NCBI RefSeq assembly: GCF_040183065.1
Contig: NC_091119.1
Coordinates: 186,476,543-186,540,542 of the forward strand
Reading direction: 5' to 3'
DNA length: 64,000 nucleotides
Origin: Periplaneta americana
Taxonomy: Eukaryota > Arthropoda > Insecta > Blattodea > Blattidae
Every line of letters begins with the position of its first letter. Position 1 is the first letter of the stretch. Under the pieces are notes generated by a model. The model did no database searches and had not been told where the DNA came from. It saw nothing but the letters and a program-made list of their open reading frames with translations. Positions 10,190 through 21,089 of the stretch are shown here, piece after piece. The position numbers and the translations under genes were made by a program.

Positions 10190-10515
10190 AGTGGATTTTT
10201 AAAGTTTAATAAATTTTCGTTAATTATATTTTGATCTTTATTATGGTAGTAGGCAATGAAGAATTCTTCTACTGCATTTATGAATTTATTATCATTGTAT
10301 GTTTTTAGGATACTTAATGTATTCTGGTAGTGACCTAATTCATGTCCGGTATTAATTGTGTTGCATATTTTGATTTTTCTCTATTATTTTTGAAATCATT
10401 GACATGTTCCTTATATCTTTTTTTATATTAGGTTTAGTTTGGCCTATGTATTTCTTACCGCATGTGTGACATTTAAGCATATATATGTCTTTACTATTTA
10501 ATTTATCTTTAGGAT
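10190..10515 (-). pseudogene. Penelope-like element 2, GIY-YIG endonuclease relic
   Basis: Read on the minus strand, 10515-10190 gives NPKDKLNSKDIYMLKCHTCG, KKYIGQTKPNIKK, a frameshift in an A run, then RYKEHVNDFKNNREKSKYA, INTGHELGHYQNTL and NKFINAVEEFFIAYYHNK. This matches the GIY-YIG core of the left-edge copy (CxxC, YIGQT, YKEH) but is a different, more decayed subfamily. The frameshift, loss of the RT and truncated start make it non-functional. Confidence 0.75.
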
Positions 10516-10559
10516 TTAGGATTTATTGTGTTATGAAGACGTATATAAATAAAATTCTG

Positions 10560-10734
10560 CCGTGGACACAAGGAATAATGAATAATTAATTAAATGACAA
10601 TGAGAGAAAGGGAGTTGGAATACGGGGCTTAGAGAATAGAGAAGAATGGAGAAGGGCTATAGATAGAATCGTGAAAATTGGTACAGGAAAATTTAGGACT
10701 AGGACCGTGTAAAATCTGATGATGATAACGGTAC

Positions 10735-10787
<53 letters not shown>

Positions 10788-10790
10788 TAC
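10560..10790 (+). pseudogene. LINE C-terminal relic and (TAA)n tail
   Basis: Plus-strand 10590-10710 reads EREGVGIRGLENREEWRRAIDRIVKIGTGKF, then a stop, resembling the last residues of a LINE RT protein (EWRRAI...GTG.). It is followed by a (TAA)n tract at 10737-10786. Only about 40 codons are visible, so the clade is open. Confidence 0.45.
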
Positions 10791-11955
10791 TGCTACTACC
10801 CACCATTATTCGTTTCCAGCTATTGAACATACTTTATAGCGGCTTGTAAATCCAATCCTCTCAATTTTTCAATTAATCTGCCATTCACGACGTACCATTG
10901 TTTATGCCCGTGTCACCGGCTGAAAGTCGTTATGTTTATATATTGATGTTTTCCGTTGCGCAATTTAATTTGTCGCTTGGAAATCTGCGTTGATACATAC
11001 TTAATAAACATTGAAGCAGAAAAGGATAGGACAGTAGAATAAAGTATTTGCACACGTGTCTCCATGGCTACTAAAACAGCACACGAGCGAGTTCCGTACG
11101 TCAATCCACGATAAATTAGAGACAACGTAGACGATGTCAGAGCCTCCTAGCGGCTACACAAGTAGTAATATCTCCTTAACAATCCTATTCGTCTTCGGGG
11201 GGATTCTTTATAAGAAAGTCCGCAAACAAACCCAATAACGTTGCTGAACTGTATGTCCACCCCCACCCCATCCCCACGAGGAGAAAATATATTTGATTCT
11301 TCTGTGTCTCACAGCGTACCGATATTGCGTCAGTTTTAGAAAACAAATATGTGGGGACATCTGCATGGGCGGTATTGAACTAAACTTGAGTGTGATGTAA
11401 AGTTTGTGAGGCTGCTTGATGTTGACCCCTTGAAAGTAAACAAAGGAAGTCGGAGCCTTACGCCCTATTCTAACTCACATTCTACAACGAGAATCGTGTA
11501 TGAAGATTAGTGCCAAAATCTCTGTGCAGTAAAGAAACATTGTTTATAGAAAAGTGTTTGAATCTGCATCAGGATATTAATTCTCTAATTTTCTGTTAAA
11601 ACAAACTTGTTTTGTTTTGATTTTGATTTCATCAATAAAACTACTTTTATAACGTAAGGACTAATAAAACGTATCTACAATCAAATTGCTACCATAGTGA
11701 TAACCATTACCATAACCATAACCATAACCATACATAGTGTTGTTTCTGCATGAATTAAATTAAATATTACATAGTGGTGCAAAAAATACGGTATGCCCTT
11801 TTAGGTGATATTAAGGGACAGGACCTATATAAAATAACAAAACTTGCCAAACATGAAAACATTTTATGTTTGTTACTTTTTATTGAAAGTATCGCTTCAT
11901 CTTAGTCCGTTAAATTAAAAAAAAAGCGAATAATTAAAATTTGTTTGAAGAAACG
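10791..11955. other. no recognisable feature; small ACCATA repeat
   Basis: Nothing coding is recognised. A short (ACCATA)n run occupies 11697-11732. Confidence 0.55.
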
Positions 11956-12360
11956 TTTCGATTATCCAACTTAATTAATTTATTCTGAATTTAATGTATT
12001 TAATATTGAACAAATTGATAAGAATACGCTGTTAAAATTTTATCATAAAAATCGTAATAAGTTTGTATTACAGACACATAATTATGACACAAGACGAAAT
12101 ATTAATTCAGCATTAGTAGAACCTAAATGTCTCACATCTGCTGGTCTAAAGCATAGCATTAATTTTGGCCCTCGGTTGTACATGCTTTAATTAAATTACA
12201 CCCAGAACTTCTAACATGTAACCCACTAACATATAACAAGAAAATCAGAAACGTGTTAATATCTTCAATTTGATTAAATAAATTTATAGCCTATGTGTAT
12301 GAATTAATCAACCTATATTATATTTGTATCCTATAATTTTGAAATATAGGCCTATATACA

Positions 12361-12412
<52 letters not shown>

Positions 12413-12835
12413 CTACTTTTCACGTGCGATATTATTCTTCTCTAGTGTTAACATTATATAATATTAATTCCATTGTCGCTGTAATTTAAATTGTAATTTA
12501 AATTTTAGTTCCTATTTTATTTTACTTATTTATTTTTATTATTTTTTTTCTATATTTCTCTTATATTAATATTGTATTATATAATTTCTGTAACTGTAAT
12601 TTTAATTCTATTTCCTATTTTATTTTATTTTATATTCTCTTATAGGCCTATTAATATTATATCTGAACTGCGACCGAACACGAGCGCTGCTCATTCGGTC
12701 TCAAATTTTGTTAATACTACTGTAGGCTATCTTGTTTTTTTATATTGTTTGTATTATATTTTCTATTTCTCTTGTTTGTTTGTAATTATATATTCTTTAT
12801 TCTGTATATTTAAATTTAAATAAATTTAAATCCAT
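11956..12835 (+). mobile_element. LINE 3' end (GLKHSINFGP family), with conserved hairpin and (TA)n
   Basis: 12060-12270 encodes THNYDTRRNINSALVEPKC, TSAGLKHSINFGPRLY and IKLHPELLTCNPLTYNKKI, the C-terminus of a LINE RT protein. The same family occurs on the minus strand at 58190-59310. One frameshift breaks the reading near GPRLY. The 3' UTR has a (TA)n tract at 12361-12409 and a hairpin at 12672-12700: GACCGAA pairs perfectly with TTCGGTC and an inner GAGC pairs with GCTC. The element seems to end near 12835 in a TTTAAATTTAAATAAAT tail. Confidence 0.7.
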
Positions 12836-13889
12836 GTCAGTCGCGCAAGCGCGCGCTTTAGAGCCCAGGAGAGCCTGAGCGCTTTACAGCGGAAAGGAAA
12901 GAGACAGGCGAAAGAGGTAGTATACTGTATGCCGCTTGGTCGAGCTATATTTAGGGATGGCCAGCACTGATTCAATAGATAAAGGGAAGAGAAGTTATTA
13001 AAACTGTATCCATGTTAATTTTTACATGTGCCTGAGAAGTATAAGTGCATTATAATAATATAAGTTTTAATTTTAATGCTCATTTTTCACAAGTTTCCAT
13101 TTCTATCCAAAAGCAATTATTACTTAACTTTTTTTATAAAAAAAAGTGAAATTTTAAGATATGTTTATTTCGTGTACCGAAACAATGTTTTCTTAAATCT
13201 AATATTTCGTAAATACCTATTACTGAAGATAGGGCATTGAACATTTTGAAAATATTCGCATGGAAAATGTTTGTAGGGAAATGAATTAACAAAGCAAGTA
13301 CTGTTACATCCTAAACTAAAGATAATGTATGTGCCCATGTGTTGTAAAAACGACAGCTCTATAGCTTCAGCAGATTTAGAGAAAATAATTTAATATTTTC
13401 ATGATAGGAAGTTGCGCACCAAGTCACCTTAAAAGGATAATGCGATAAGAGGTTTTTTTTATGTAATATTAGTTACAGTTAAAACATTTACAGTACCTAG
13501 ATAACTTTGCTTTGTACTATAATATTATTTTAATAAGTTTATTGATTTCTTTTACAAGGCTAAAGATACCATCAATATAAATTCCAACTAATCATGTCAT
13601 ATTAAATCTCTTTCTTTCGGATATCACTTTCTTTATGAATGATGTTTCATTCACTTAATACAGCATAGTTGTACTACTAATATTCCATCTTAACTCTTTA
13701 TTATGTTATTAACGTTTAAAACATAACTGCACTATTAATAAATTGGTGTTAGTACTTTTTTTTTACAGACAATATAGATAATATTAAACAGAAAGAAGCT
13801 ATATAAAAATAACGACATAAAATTTCATGTTCCGTTTCAAGTTTGTACACCGCTGTTTTCTTGATCCAACAGGCTGCTTATTCATATAA
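12836..13889. other. no recognisable feature
   Basis: A locally GC-richer start (12837-12950, with GCGCGCTTTAGAGCC) followed by AT-rich DNA. The GC-rich part looks like a repeat edge, but I could not find its partner. Confidence 0.5.
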
Positions 13890-14481
13890 GGTCTTACTAA
13901 TAAAAGCTCTGTATACAGACGTTTAACTGCCTTATACTTATACAATGAGTAGCGCGTTTATAAGTCGTGTGTAAATTCCTTACTAATAATCACTACATAC
14001 GTCGTGTATAACAGTTACACAGCTACGTCATAGTTTCGTCATTACTTCGTTACGAAAGGTAATAGAATATCTGAGGTTCTCTATTGCATCCGGCAGAGCG
14101 CTCTAGTGTGGCGTGTTAAGTATCGAGAGTACAACTGGCTGTAATCGATTACCACACTATATTTTTGTCAAAGAGTACAAGCTACCGCAATATTATTCTA
14201 ATTATTCTGTGCTCTTTGGTTTGTTCTTCTGTGGTTACAAGGCAACCATCATCAAAAAATGACAGTCGATACGAACAGCTGTTAGAGGAGCGGCCATTTT
14301 TTCTCTATACAACGCTTAAACAAGGGGTTTCGTGTGTATAACTACTGCAACGCAATTTCCATTGTATAGTTACAGACTGTTTATACACCCATCGCTTATG
14401 CATGGTTTATTAATAACGTTTTCTGTCTCAACTCTGCATAAGTCTCGTATAAAAACTATACACGGTTTACTAGTAAGACTG
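13890..14481. mobile_element. MITE-like element with degenerate terminal inverted repeats
   Basis: The left end GGTCTTACTAATAAA (13890-13904) is mirrored at the right end by TTTACTAGTAAGAC (14466-14479). Inside, related segments on both sides (TATAACTNNTGCAACGC, TACACGG, TATACA) extend a weak inverted symmetry. No coding capacity is present in the 590 bp. The superfamily and target duplication could not be fixed. Confidence 0.5.
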
Positions 14482-15094
14482 ATACATAATTCTTTCTCCT
14501 TCCGTACCTAGCGCTTGATGCCCGCGCACGACGAGATCAGAAAAATGCGCTTGCTTTGACGTCACTGATCTATGTAAATATCATAAAACTTCAAATCAAA
14601 TTTACATTTTATATATGCAACGTTGTAATTCTTGAATAAAAACAAAAATACAAACAATTACAAAATGCAAATAGAATAAAAATAATAAATAAATATAAAA
14701 AAGAAGCAAAGAAATCCGTATCATTATATGACGCCAAACAACTTACAGATATAATTTTTAAGTGGTTATGTGCGGTCTCATGATATTTAACTGTGGAAAC
14801 TTCTTTTCTCGTTTCTGTAGAATAAAATGTTCTGCATTTTTCAGTTTTCAGAATTCAATGACTTTGACATTATTAAAGATATTGATTTGAAATTTGTGTG
14901 AGGTGCATGTAAAGTAACTTAATGAACAATTTTAATTGAGGAAATTCTTATATTTTCCATTTTGTATGAAATATAAATTTTCGAAAAAAAAAATTAAAAG
15001 TTAGATATTTAAGTGATAATAGGTATTATTCCTGCCTTCATTTGCGTAACTTATCATGAAAAATAATCATGGTACCGTCTAAATATAGTCCACA
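14482..15094. other. no recognisable feature
   Basis: AT-rich, with a short GC-rich patch at 14510-14570; nothing identified. Confidence 0.55.
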
Positions 15095-15280
15095 TCTTTG
15101 GAGTGACGGTTAGCGCGTCTGACTGCGAAACCAGGTGGCGCGGATTCGAATCCCGGTCGGGGCAAGTTACCTGGATGAGGTTTTTTTCCGGAGTTTTCCC
15201 TCAACCCAATATGAGCAAATGCTGGGTAACTTTCGGTGCTAAATAACCTGAGACATTGATCAACATTAGAATTTTATGTA
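15095..15280 (+). mobile_element. tRNA-derived SINE (family B), short copy
   Basis: Head GTGACGGTTAGCGCGTC (box A) and GGATTCGAATCCCGG (box B), then CAAGTTACCTGG, a GAGG...CCTCAACCC hairpin body and TGCTGGGTAACTTTCGGTGC. It lacks the middle part of the longer copies at 52520 and 58828 and ends near GCTAAATAACCTGAGA. Confidence 0.85.
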
Positions 15281-15329
15281 AATCAAACTATCTGGAACAT
15301 TGTCGGCCACTTTTCAGACAATCACGGAT

Positions 15330-15855
15330 TTTAACAATCATAAATTTGTATATATATGACTAGTACTTTACACTCGACAAAATATCGACAATTACTCATT
15401 AGTGGCCAATATACATGATCATGAAATTAGAAATAGTGAACAAATTAATATTCCATGTTGTAGATTACACAAGAGCAACACAAACTTTTTAATTATGTGA
15501 ATGAAATTATATAATAAGCTCCCAAGTTAATGTTATAAACTACCAATCAATAGCTTCAAAACTAGATTTTACAACTGGTTATTAAATAATCCTTTTTATT
15601 CCGTTGCTGAGTTTTTCAACACAATTTGTATGAAATTGTATTTTAATAAATAAGTTTAATTGCAATTGAGTCAGTTTTCTTTAATGTAAAAGTTTCAAAT
15701 TATTTCATGTTTTCATTGTATTATTTAAATTTTACTGTTTCTTTTATTAGTGTTTTTTAAAAATGTATTTATATGTTTTTCAACGTATTCTGACGAAGCC
15801 TAAAACTGTGTGTCTAATGGCCAAATAAATTGAACTGAATTGAATTGAACATAGT
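15330..15855 (+). pseudogene. LINE C-terminal relic with TTGAA tail
   Basis: 15395-15600 reads SLVANIHDHEIRNSEQINIP, then MKLYNKLPS, LPINSFKTRFYNWLLNNPF and YSVAEFFNT. The 'KLYNKLP...FK..L..WLL...FYSV.EF' ending is a common LINE RT C-terminus, also seen near 62132-62310. Several stops and frameshifts are present. The 3' end at 15827-15850 is a repeated TGAATTGAA. Confidence 0.6.
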
Positions 15856-15981
15856 AAAATAGCCAAATAAAAATTAAAAATTAAAAATCTACATATAATT
15901 GTGGCGTTATATCTGTTTAGATTAATGTTTAATAAATAATTTGGATATATTAAAAATAAGATTTCATCTTATTCCTGCATA

Positions 15982-16770
15982 TTGCTCGTAATTTCTTCCT
16001 TTCCTCGTAATTTCAATCTTTCTCCGAAATTTCCCTCTTCCTCTTTACATCCCTTCCTCTTTCCCCGTAATTTCTCTTTTTCCTCCTCATTTCGTCTCTT
16101 ATTTCATTCTACTTATTCTGAATATCCTTTCTTTCTTTCTTTCTTTCATTCATTCATTCATTCATTCATTCATTCATTCATTCTTTCTTTCTTTTATTCA
16201 TTCTTTCTTTCATTCATTCATTCTTTCTTTTCATTCATTCTTTCTTTCTTTCTTTCTTTCATTCATTCATTCACTCTTTCTTTCTTTTTTTCTTTCTTTC
16301 TTTCTTTCCTTCCTTCCTTCTTTCTTTCTTTCTTTCCTTCTTTCTTTCTTTCCTTCCTTCTTTCTTTCTTTCCTTCCTTCTTTCTTTCCTTCCTTCTTTC
16401 CTTCTTTCTTTCTTTCCTTCTTTCTTTCTTTCCTTCTTTCTTTCTTTCCTTCCTTCTTTCTTTCCTTCCTTCTTTCTTTCCTTCTTTCTTTCCTTCTTTC
16501 TTTCCTTCTTTCTTTCTTTCTTTCCTTCTTTCTTTCTTTCCTTCTTTCTTTCTTTCCTTCTTTCTTTCTTTCCTTCTTTCTTTCCTTCCTTCTTTCCTTC
16601 CTTCCTTCTTTCTTTCTTCACACTTCTTTCTTTCTTTCTTCACACTTCTTTCTCTCTTTCTTCACACTTCTTTCTTTCTTTACACTTCTTTCTTTCTTTC
16701 TTCACACTTCTTTCTTTCTTTCTTCACACTTCTCTCCTTGTTTATTCCCATTATTATCTCATTACATTAA
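15982..16770. repeat. pyrimidine microsatellite array, (CTTT)n and (CCTT)n with (ATTC)n
   Basis: Strand-biased C/T tract. An (ATTC)n block at 16146-16182 leads into interspersed CTTT and CCTT units to about 16618, then ACACTTCTTTCTTTCTT repeats to 16740. The long Ser/Phe-rich frame on the plus strand and the Lys/Glu/Arg-rich frames on the minus strand are consequences of the 4-bp repeat and are not taken as genes. Confidence 0.95.
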
Positions 16771-17367
16771 ATAATTTCATCCTCTCCCTTTTTCATTCTC
16801 TTCATTTCGTTTTCTCTCTCTTGTTGCAAAGCACGCGAGTAACAAATGATCACTCACTTTCTCAGCGCCATTAATAAGAAGAAGGCCCACTATTGTAAAA
16901 CTTAATGTCCCACTCTTGTGAAGCAGCACGAATGTTTGAAGTCAAATTACTGGAAAGATATTCGCGGAAGGGTGACTGAAATGGAAGCTGTAAAAGCCTT
17001 ATTGCCGGGCAGTATTGCAGTCGCTGTGCTTCTCGGCAAAAGAATTGCACGAAACCAGACTTGGGATGTCTGCAAAGAAATCCATCTAGTTGAGGGCGTA
17101 TCATTGCATGCTCCGCCGGCTCTCTGGTGGATGGTCTGTCCGTGTCACTAGATCTCCAGGTACATAATCTACAATCTGGGAAGTTGCATCCACAGAGTCC
17201 CCGATATCTGCCTGTCTGACCTACATTTCTAAGCAAGATGAGAATCCAGTCTGTGTTATTGACACAGTATTGAACCATCAGCTCGATTGCTGCTGAAATA
17301 TCAATAGAACTCAAAAGTAGAAAAGGCTTTGTTATTCCGATACCTGATCTTCATGCGTCCTAAAATA
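16771..17367. other. unassigned region with a 147-codon minus-strand open frame
   Basis: Frame 17314-16871 (minus) is open for 147 codons in a stretch of near-balanced composition; the product (MSSIDISAAIELMVQYCVNN...) has several Cys and Arg residues but no motif I recognise. No promoter or splice evidence was seen. It may be chance or part of an unrecognised repeat. Confidence 0.3.
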
Positions 17368-17496
17368 GTTCATTCATTCATTCATTCATTAATTCATTCA
17401 GTGTTCTGTCCAAGGGCAGGTCTTTCACTGCAAACCCAGCTTTCTCCAATCTTTCCTGTTTTCTGCCTTCCTCTTTGTCTCCTCATATGATCCATA
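17368..17496 (-). mobile_element. 3' end of a minus-strand LINE, separated from its body
   Basis: On the minus strand it reads RKQKTGKIGESWVCSERPAL-like frames and, in the expected frame, KDWRKLGLQ, stop, KTCPW, followed by a (TGAA)n tail at 17369-17400. This is the terminal part of the LINE whose RT lies at 18404-19480; the CR1-like copy at 17497-18403 separates the two. Confidence 0.65.
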
Positions 17497-18062
17497 TGCA
17501 TTCTCTTAACCCATTCAGAAACTTCTTTCCGCCAGAATTAAAACAGACTTTAGTGCAAACCCTCGTACTACCACTGTTTGATTATTGCGACGTAATACTT
17601 ACAGACTTGACGACTGACCTTTCGAACAAGCTGTAGCGTGTGTCAGATTCATCAGCAATGCTCACAAATTTGACCACATTACACCCTCGTTCAAATCTTT
17701 ATCCTGGCTGCAACTTAGTAACCGTAGAACACTTCATTCGCTGTCTCTTCTGTTTCGAGTTCTCCACACTTCTACTCCAAATTATCTTCGTTCCCGGTTT
17801 AACTACTTATCCTCCAATCACAACCTAAACACCAGGTCACAGGAGAGCCAAATCCTAGCAATTCCTGCCCATAGAACATCCCACTATTCATTCTCTTTTA
17901 CTGTCTCAGTCCCCCGTGAATGGAATTCTCTACCTCAGAAGATTAGGGGCTGCCAGACAATAACCACTTTCAAGAAAAGGCTAAACGATTTCTTACGGGC
18001 GCAGTCAAATTGAAGTTATAATTGTGATCGAGTTTAATAATTTATTTTAATTTAAGTATGAC

Positions 18063-18093
<31 letters not shown>

Positions 18094-18351
18094 GTTATTA
18101 TTATTATTGTTATTATTATTATTATTACTATTATTTTATTGGTGTTGTGAAGATGAAAAGAATTGTTATTGTATTATATTAATTATGTATTATATTGTCT
18201 TGTATTGTAGTATTGTATTGCTTTGAATTGTATTGTATTGTATTGTATTGTATTAATTATGTTATATTCACAGCATTGTAGCAATTTTTTATCATACTGG
18301 TTGAGTGGAAGAGAAGGCCGAATGGCCTTAACTCTGCCAGTTAAAATAAAC

Positions 18352-18403
<52 letters not shown>
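17497..18403 (+). mobile_element. CR1-like LINE, C-terminal part and complete 3' UTR
   Basis: Plus-strand frames give LPPELKQTLVQTLVLPLFDYC, DVILTDLT, then LSWLQLSNRRTLHSLSLLFRV, NYLRSRFNYLSSNHNLNTRS and FTVSVPREWNSLPQKIRGC, TTFKKRLNDFLRAQSN, stop at about 18012. This ordering (FDYCD, LNTRS, WNSLP, FKK.L) fits CR1-group RT C-termini. Frameshifts are present near 17640 and 17720. Two (TTA)n blocks (18062-18135, 18352-18401) flank a 3' UTR with GGTTGAGTGGAAGAG, a hairpin AAGGCC-GAAT-GGCCTT (18314-18329) and ACTCTGCCAG. The same tail occurs at 55060 and 56283. It interrupts another LINE. Confidence 0.8.
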
Positions 18404-18404
<1 letters not shown>

Positions 18405-19480
18405 CTTAATGTCGTCTATTAGGCTATCTGATATCTTCTTCTCCCATTCACCATTCCTTCCAGTGCATCCTTCAGCAGACAGTTTCTTGTCAGCCATTGA
18501 CCCAACCAATTCCTTTTCCTCTTTCTGATCAATTTCAGCATCATTCTTTCTTCACCCACTCTTTTCAACATAGCTTAATTTTTTATTCTGTCTCTCAACA
18601 TCACACGTTCCATTCTTGTCCATATCCACATTTCAAATGCTTCTATTCGCTTCTCTTCACTTCGTCATAATGTCCATGTCTCTGCCCCATACAATACCAC
18701 AGTCCATACAAAGTACTTCACTAGTCTCTTCCTTAATTCTTTTCCAGAGGTGCGCAGAAGATGCCCCTTTCTCTATTAAAAACTTCCTTGGCCATTGCTG
18801 TCCTCCTTTTGACTTCCTGGCAGCAGCTCATGTTACTGGTTATAGTATTTGAAGCTGTCTACTTGCTCTCCTGCCTCATTTAGAATTCGCAAGTTTTTCC
18901 TTCTTTACGTTTCTTTCTATGACCATGGTCTTCGTCTTATTTGCTTTTATCTTCATCCCATACTGCGCACAGCTTCATTCAGTAACATACTCTTCTGCTA
19001 AAAACGCCATATCATCAGCAAATCTTGTGCACTTCATTCCTCATCCTCCTACTATCACTCCTCACATATTCTGAAAACAGTTCTTCACTAAATCTTCCAA
19101 GTAGATGTTGAACAGGGTAGGTGATGAAGGGCATCCTTGTCGTACTCCTCTACCAATTTCACTTCCTTCTGACATTTCTTCACCTATCCTGATTTTGACC
19201 CGTTGTTTCATATAAAGATTACTGAACAGCTTTCTCTCTTTCCAATCCACACCTATCTCCATTAGGATCCCTATGAGCTTTTTCCAATCCACTCTGTCAA
19301 AAGCCTTTTCTAGATCCACAAATATTACATACACTTCTTTATTCTTCTCTAGGTATCTTTCACCGATTGTTCGTAGTAGTCCAATAAGCATCTCACATGC
19401 CTGTTCCCTCCCTGAAGCTAAACTGCTCTTCTTCCAACTGTCTTCCATCTTAGAATATAAACTTCCATGCCTCGAAGGAA
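18404..19480 (-). pseudogene. LINE reverse transcriptase, decayed
   Basis: The frame at 19448-19062 carries RT motifs: LRTIGERYLEKNKEVYVIF, VDLEKAFDRVDW (motif A), and IGRGVRQGCPSSPTLFNIYL (motif B region). Below 19062 the reading continues with breaks through FADDMAFLAEE-like, QYGMKIKANKTKTMVI, RNVKKEKL, AAARKSKGGQQW and KRIKEETSEVLCMDCGIV, reaching the junction at 18404. Its expected 3' end is at 17368-17496 beyond the CR1-like insert. The clade is uncertain (RTE- or Jockey-like). Confidence 0.8.
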
Positions 19481-19766
19481 CTTAATATTAATATTTCATA
19501 CAACTGCTAATTACAATTTATTTATAAACATTTAATTGACCTCTGTGAGAAGTTTCAGACCAATCTGATAATAACTGTTGTGTAAGGAGCTTTTTTATTC
19601 AATAAAATCTTATAATTTTGAAGTTTAGAAAACAGCATTAAATAAACATTTCTCTCAACACTCACGCAACGTATGATTGGCCACATTTGATTATATGGAA
19701 CGGTAACTTAGAACGGTGAGGTTTTAGATTAGAATGGGGTGCGTCTGTATAGCCACAGGGAGCATT
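19481..19766. other. no recognisable feature
   Basis: AT-rich DNA between a LINE and a SINE; nothing identified. Confidence 0.5.
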
Positions 19767-20032
19767 TTGTAATTTTTAGTTGATTATTTTACGACGCTGT
19801 ATCAATTACTAGGTTATTTAGCGTCGATGAGATTGGCGATAGCGAGATGGTAATTGTAGAGATGGGGCCGAGAATTCGCCATAGATTTCCTGACATTCAC
19901 CTTACGGTTGGGAAAAACCTCGGAAAAAACCCAACCAGGTAATCAGCCCAAGCTGAGATCAAACCCGCGCCCGAGCACTACTTCAGACCGGCAGGCAAGC
20001 CCCTTAACCGATTGAGTAACTCCGGTGACTAG
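19767..20032 (-). mobile_element. tRNA-derived SINE (family C), near full length
   Basis: Minus strand: head CACCGGAGTTACTCAATCGG (box A) with CGGGTTTGATCTCAG (box B), body GATTACCTGGTTGGG...TTTTTCCCAACC forming a hairpin, GTAAGGTGAATGTCAGG, and tail GACGCTAAATAACC...TTGATACAGCGTCGTAAAATAA. The tail is the one carried by family B although the tRNA head differs. Confidence 0.85.
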
Positions 20033-21089
20033 CATTTTGTATTTATTTGCAAATTTCTTTTTTCTCTATTACAGTACTGTATATAAAAGTTACGTGACAT
20101 AGTTTGGAGGCTCTCAAATAGGAACTGAAACAATATGAAACTAGATGGTTCAGATATAATTAAGAATATAAAAACAAAAAAAAAAGTATTTTCTTAATTT
20201 TTCGCTATTATTTCACCATGGCGTTCCTTTACAAGGTAAAGCACATCCAACTCTTCAGTTTTCAAGGATAATAAACCTCAATTCATTATTAGAAACAGAA
20301 CAAAATTCACGATAGGCCTATATGTTGGCAGAATCTATAGAAAAAACCACTACAGTGTAGTAGTGTAATGAGCATCCGCTTCATATATCAGTACAAAGCA
20401 CATTAAAAAAATAGGATTTCATGTAATAAAAATAATGTTGTTTTTACAGTGTGAAAATGTTACAGGTATTACTTTGGACAGTACGATCTTTTTGAAACAA
20501 AAAGCCAACTTTGCTCAGACAGCGTATTCGTTACACAGAGCACAAAGCACAACAAACCTTCTGCTTTCTCTTGATTTTCATGCGTCTCATCCCCACAACA
20601 CTTTGCGCTCAGTCTCTTGTTACACGCATCTGCATGTAATCTTCTCTCAGTGTGTTTTTAATTTTACAGCAGGACAATGACATGTGTTCTTCAGTGCTTG
20701 GTTTCCATGAATACATTCCACTAAACCTCCATAACTGAGCATTCCTTGTCGCTCTACATTTTAGGAATAGAATAGAATATTTGGCTCTTTTAATAAATTT
20801 TATCAGCTATTAAATATAATTGTATTTCGAGTAAGCTCGTAGCGAGATTATCTGTACCTTTACAATTTCAGTTTCGGAAAATGTTCATTTATATTAGGAA
20901 AACATATATACAATTTCGGAGAAAGTAGTTTGCCATATAAAGAGAAAGGAGTGATTATGTACGCTTAGTGCACCAAAGCTACTAATTCATGGATGTTCAA
21001 CAAAAAACCTCTTTCAACATGTGAATATTTCAGTTCGTTGAAGCTTCTTTGCAATCTTATTCCTGTAAGATCCGTTCCTGGCAGATCCT
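20033..21089. other. no recognisable feature
   Basis: AT-rich; short open frames only. Confidence 0.55.

Noticed and set aside
11697-11732. Telomere-like hexamer array
   Set aside because: The unit is ACCATA, only about five copies, not the insect TTAGG repeat.
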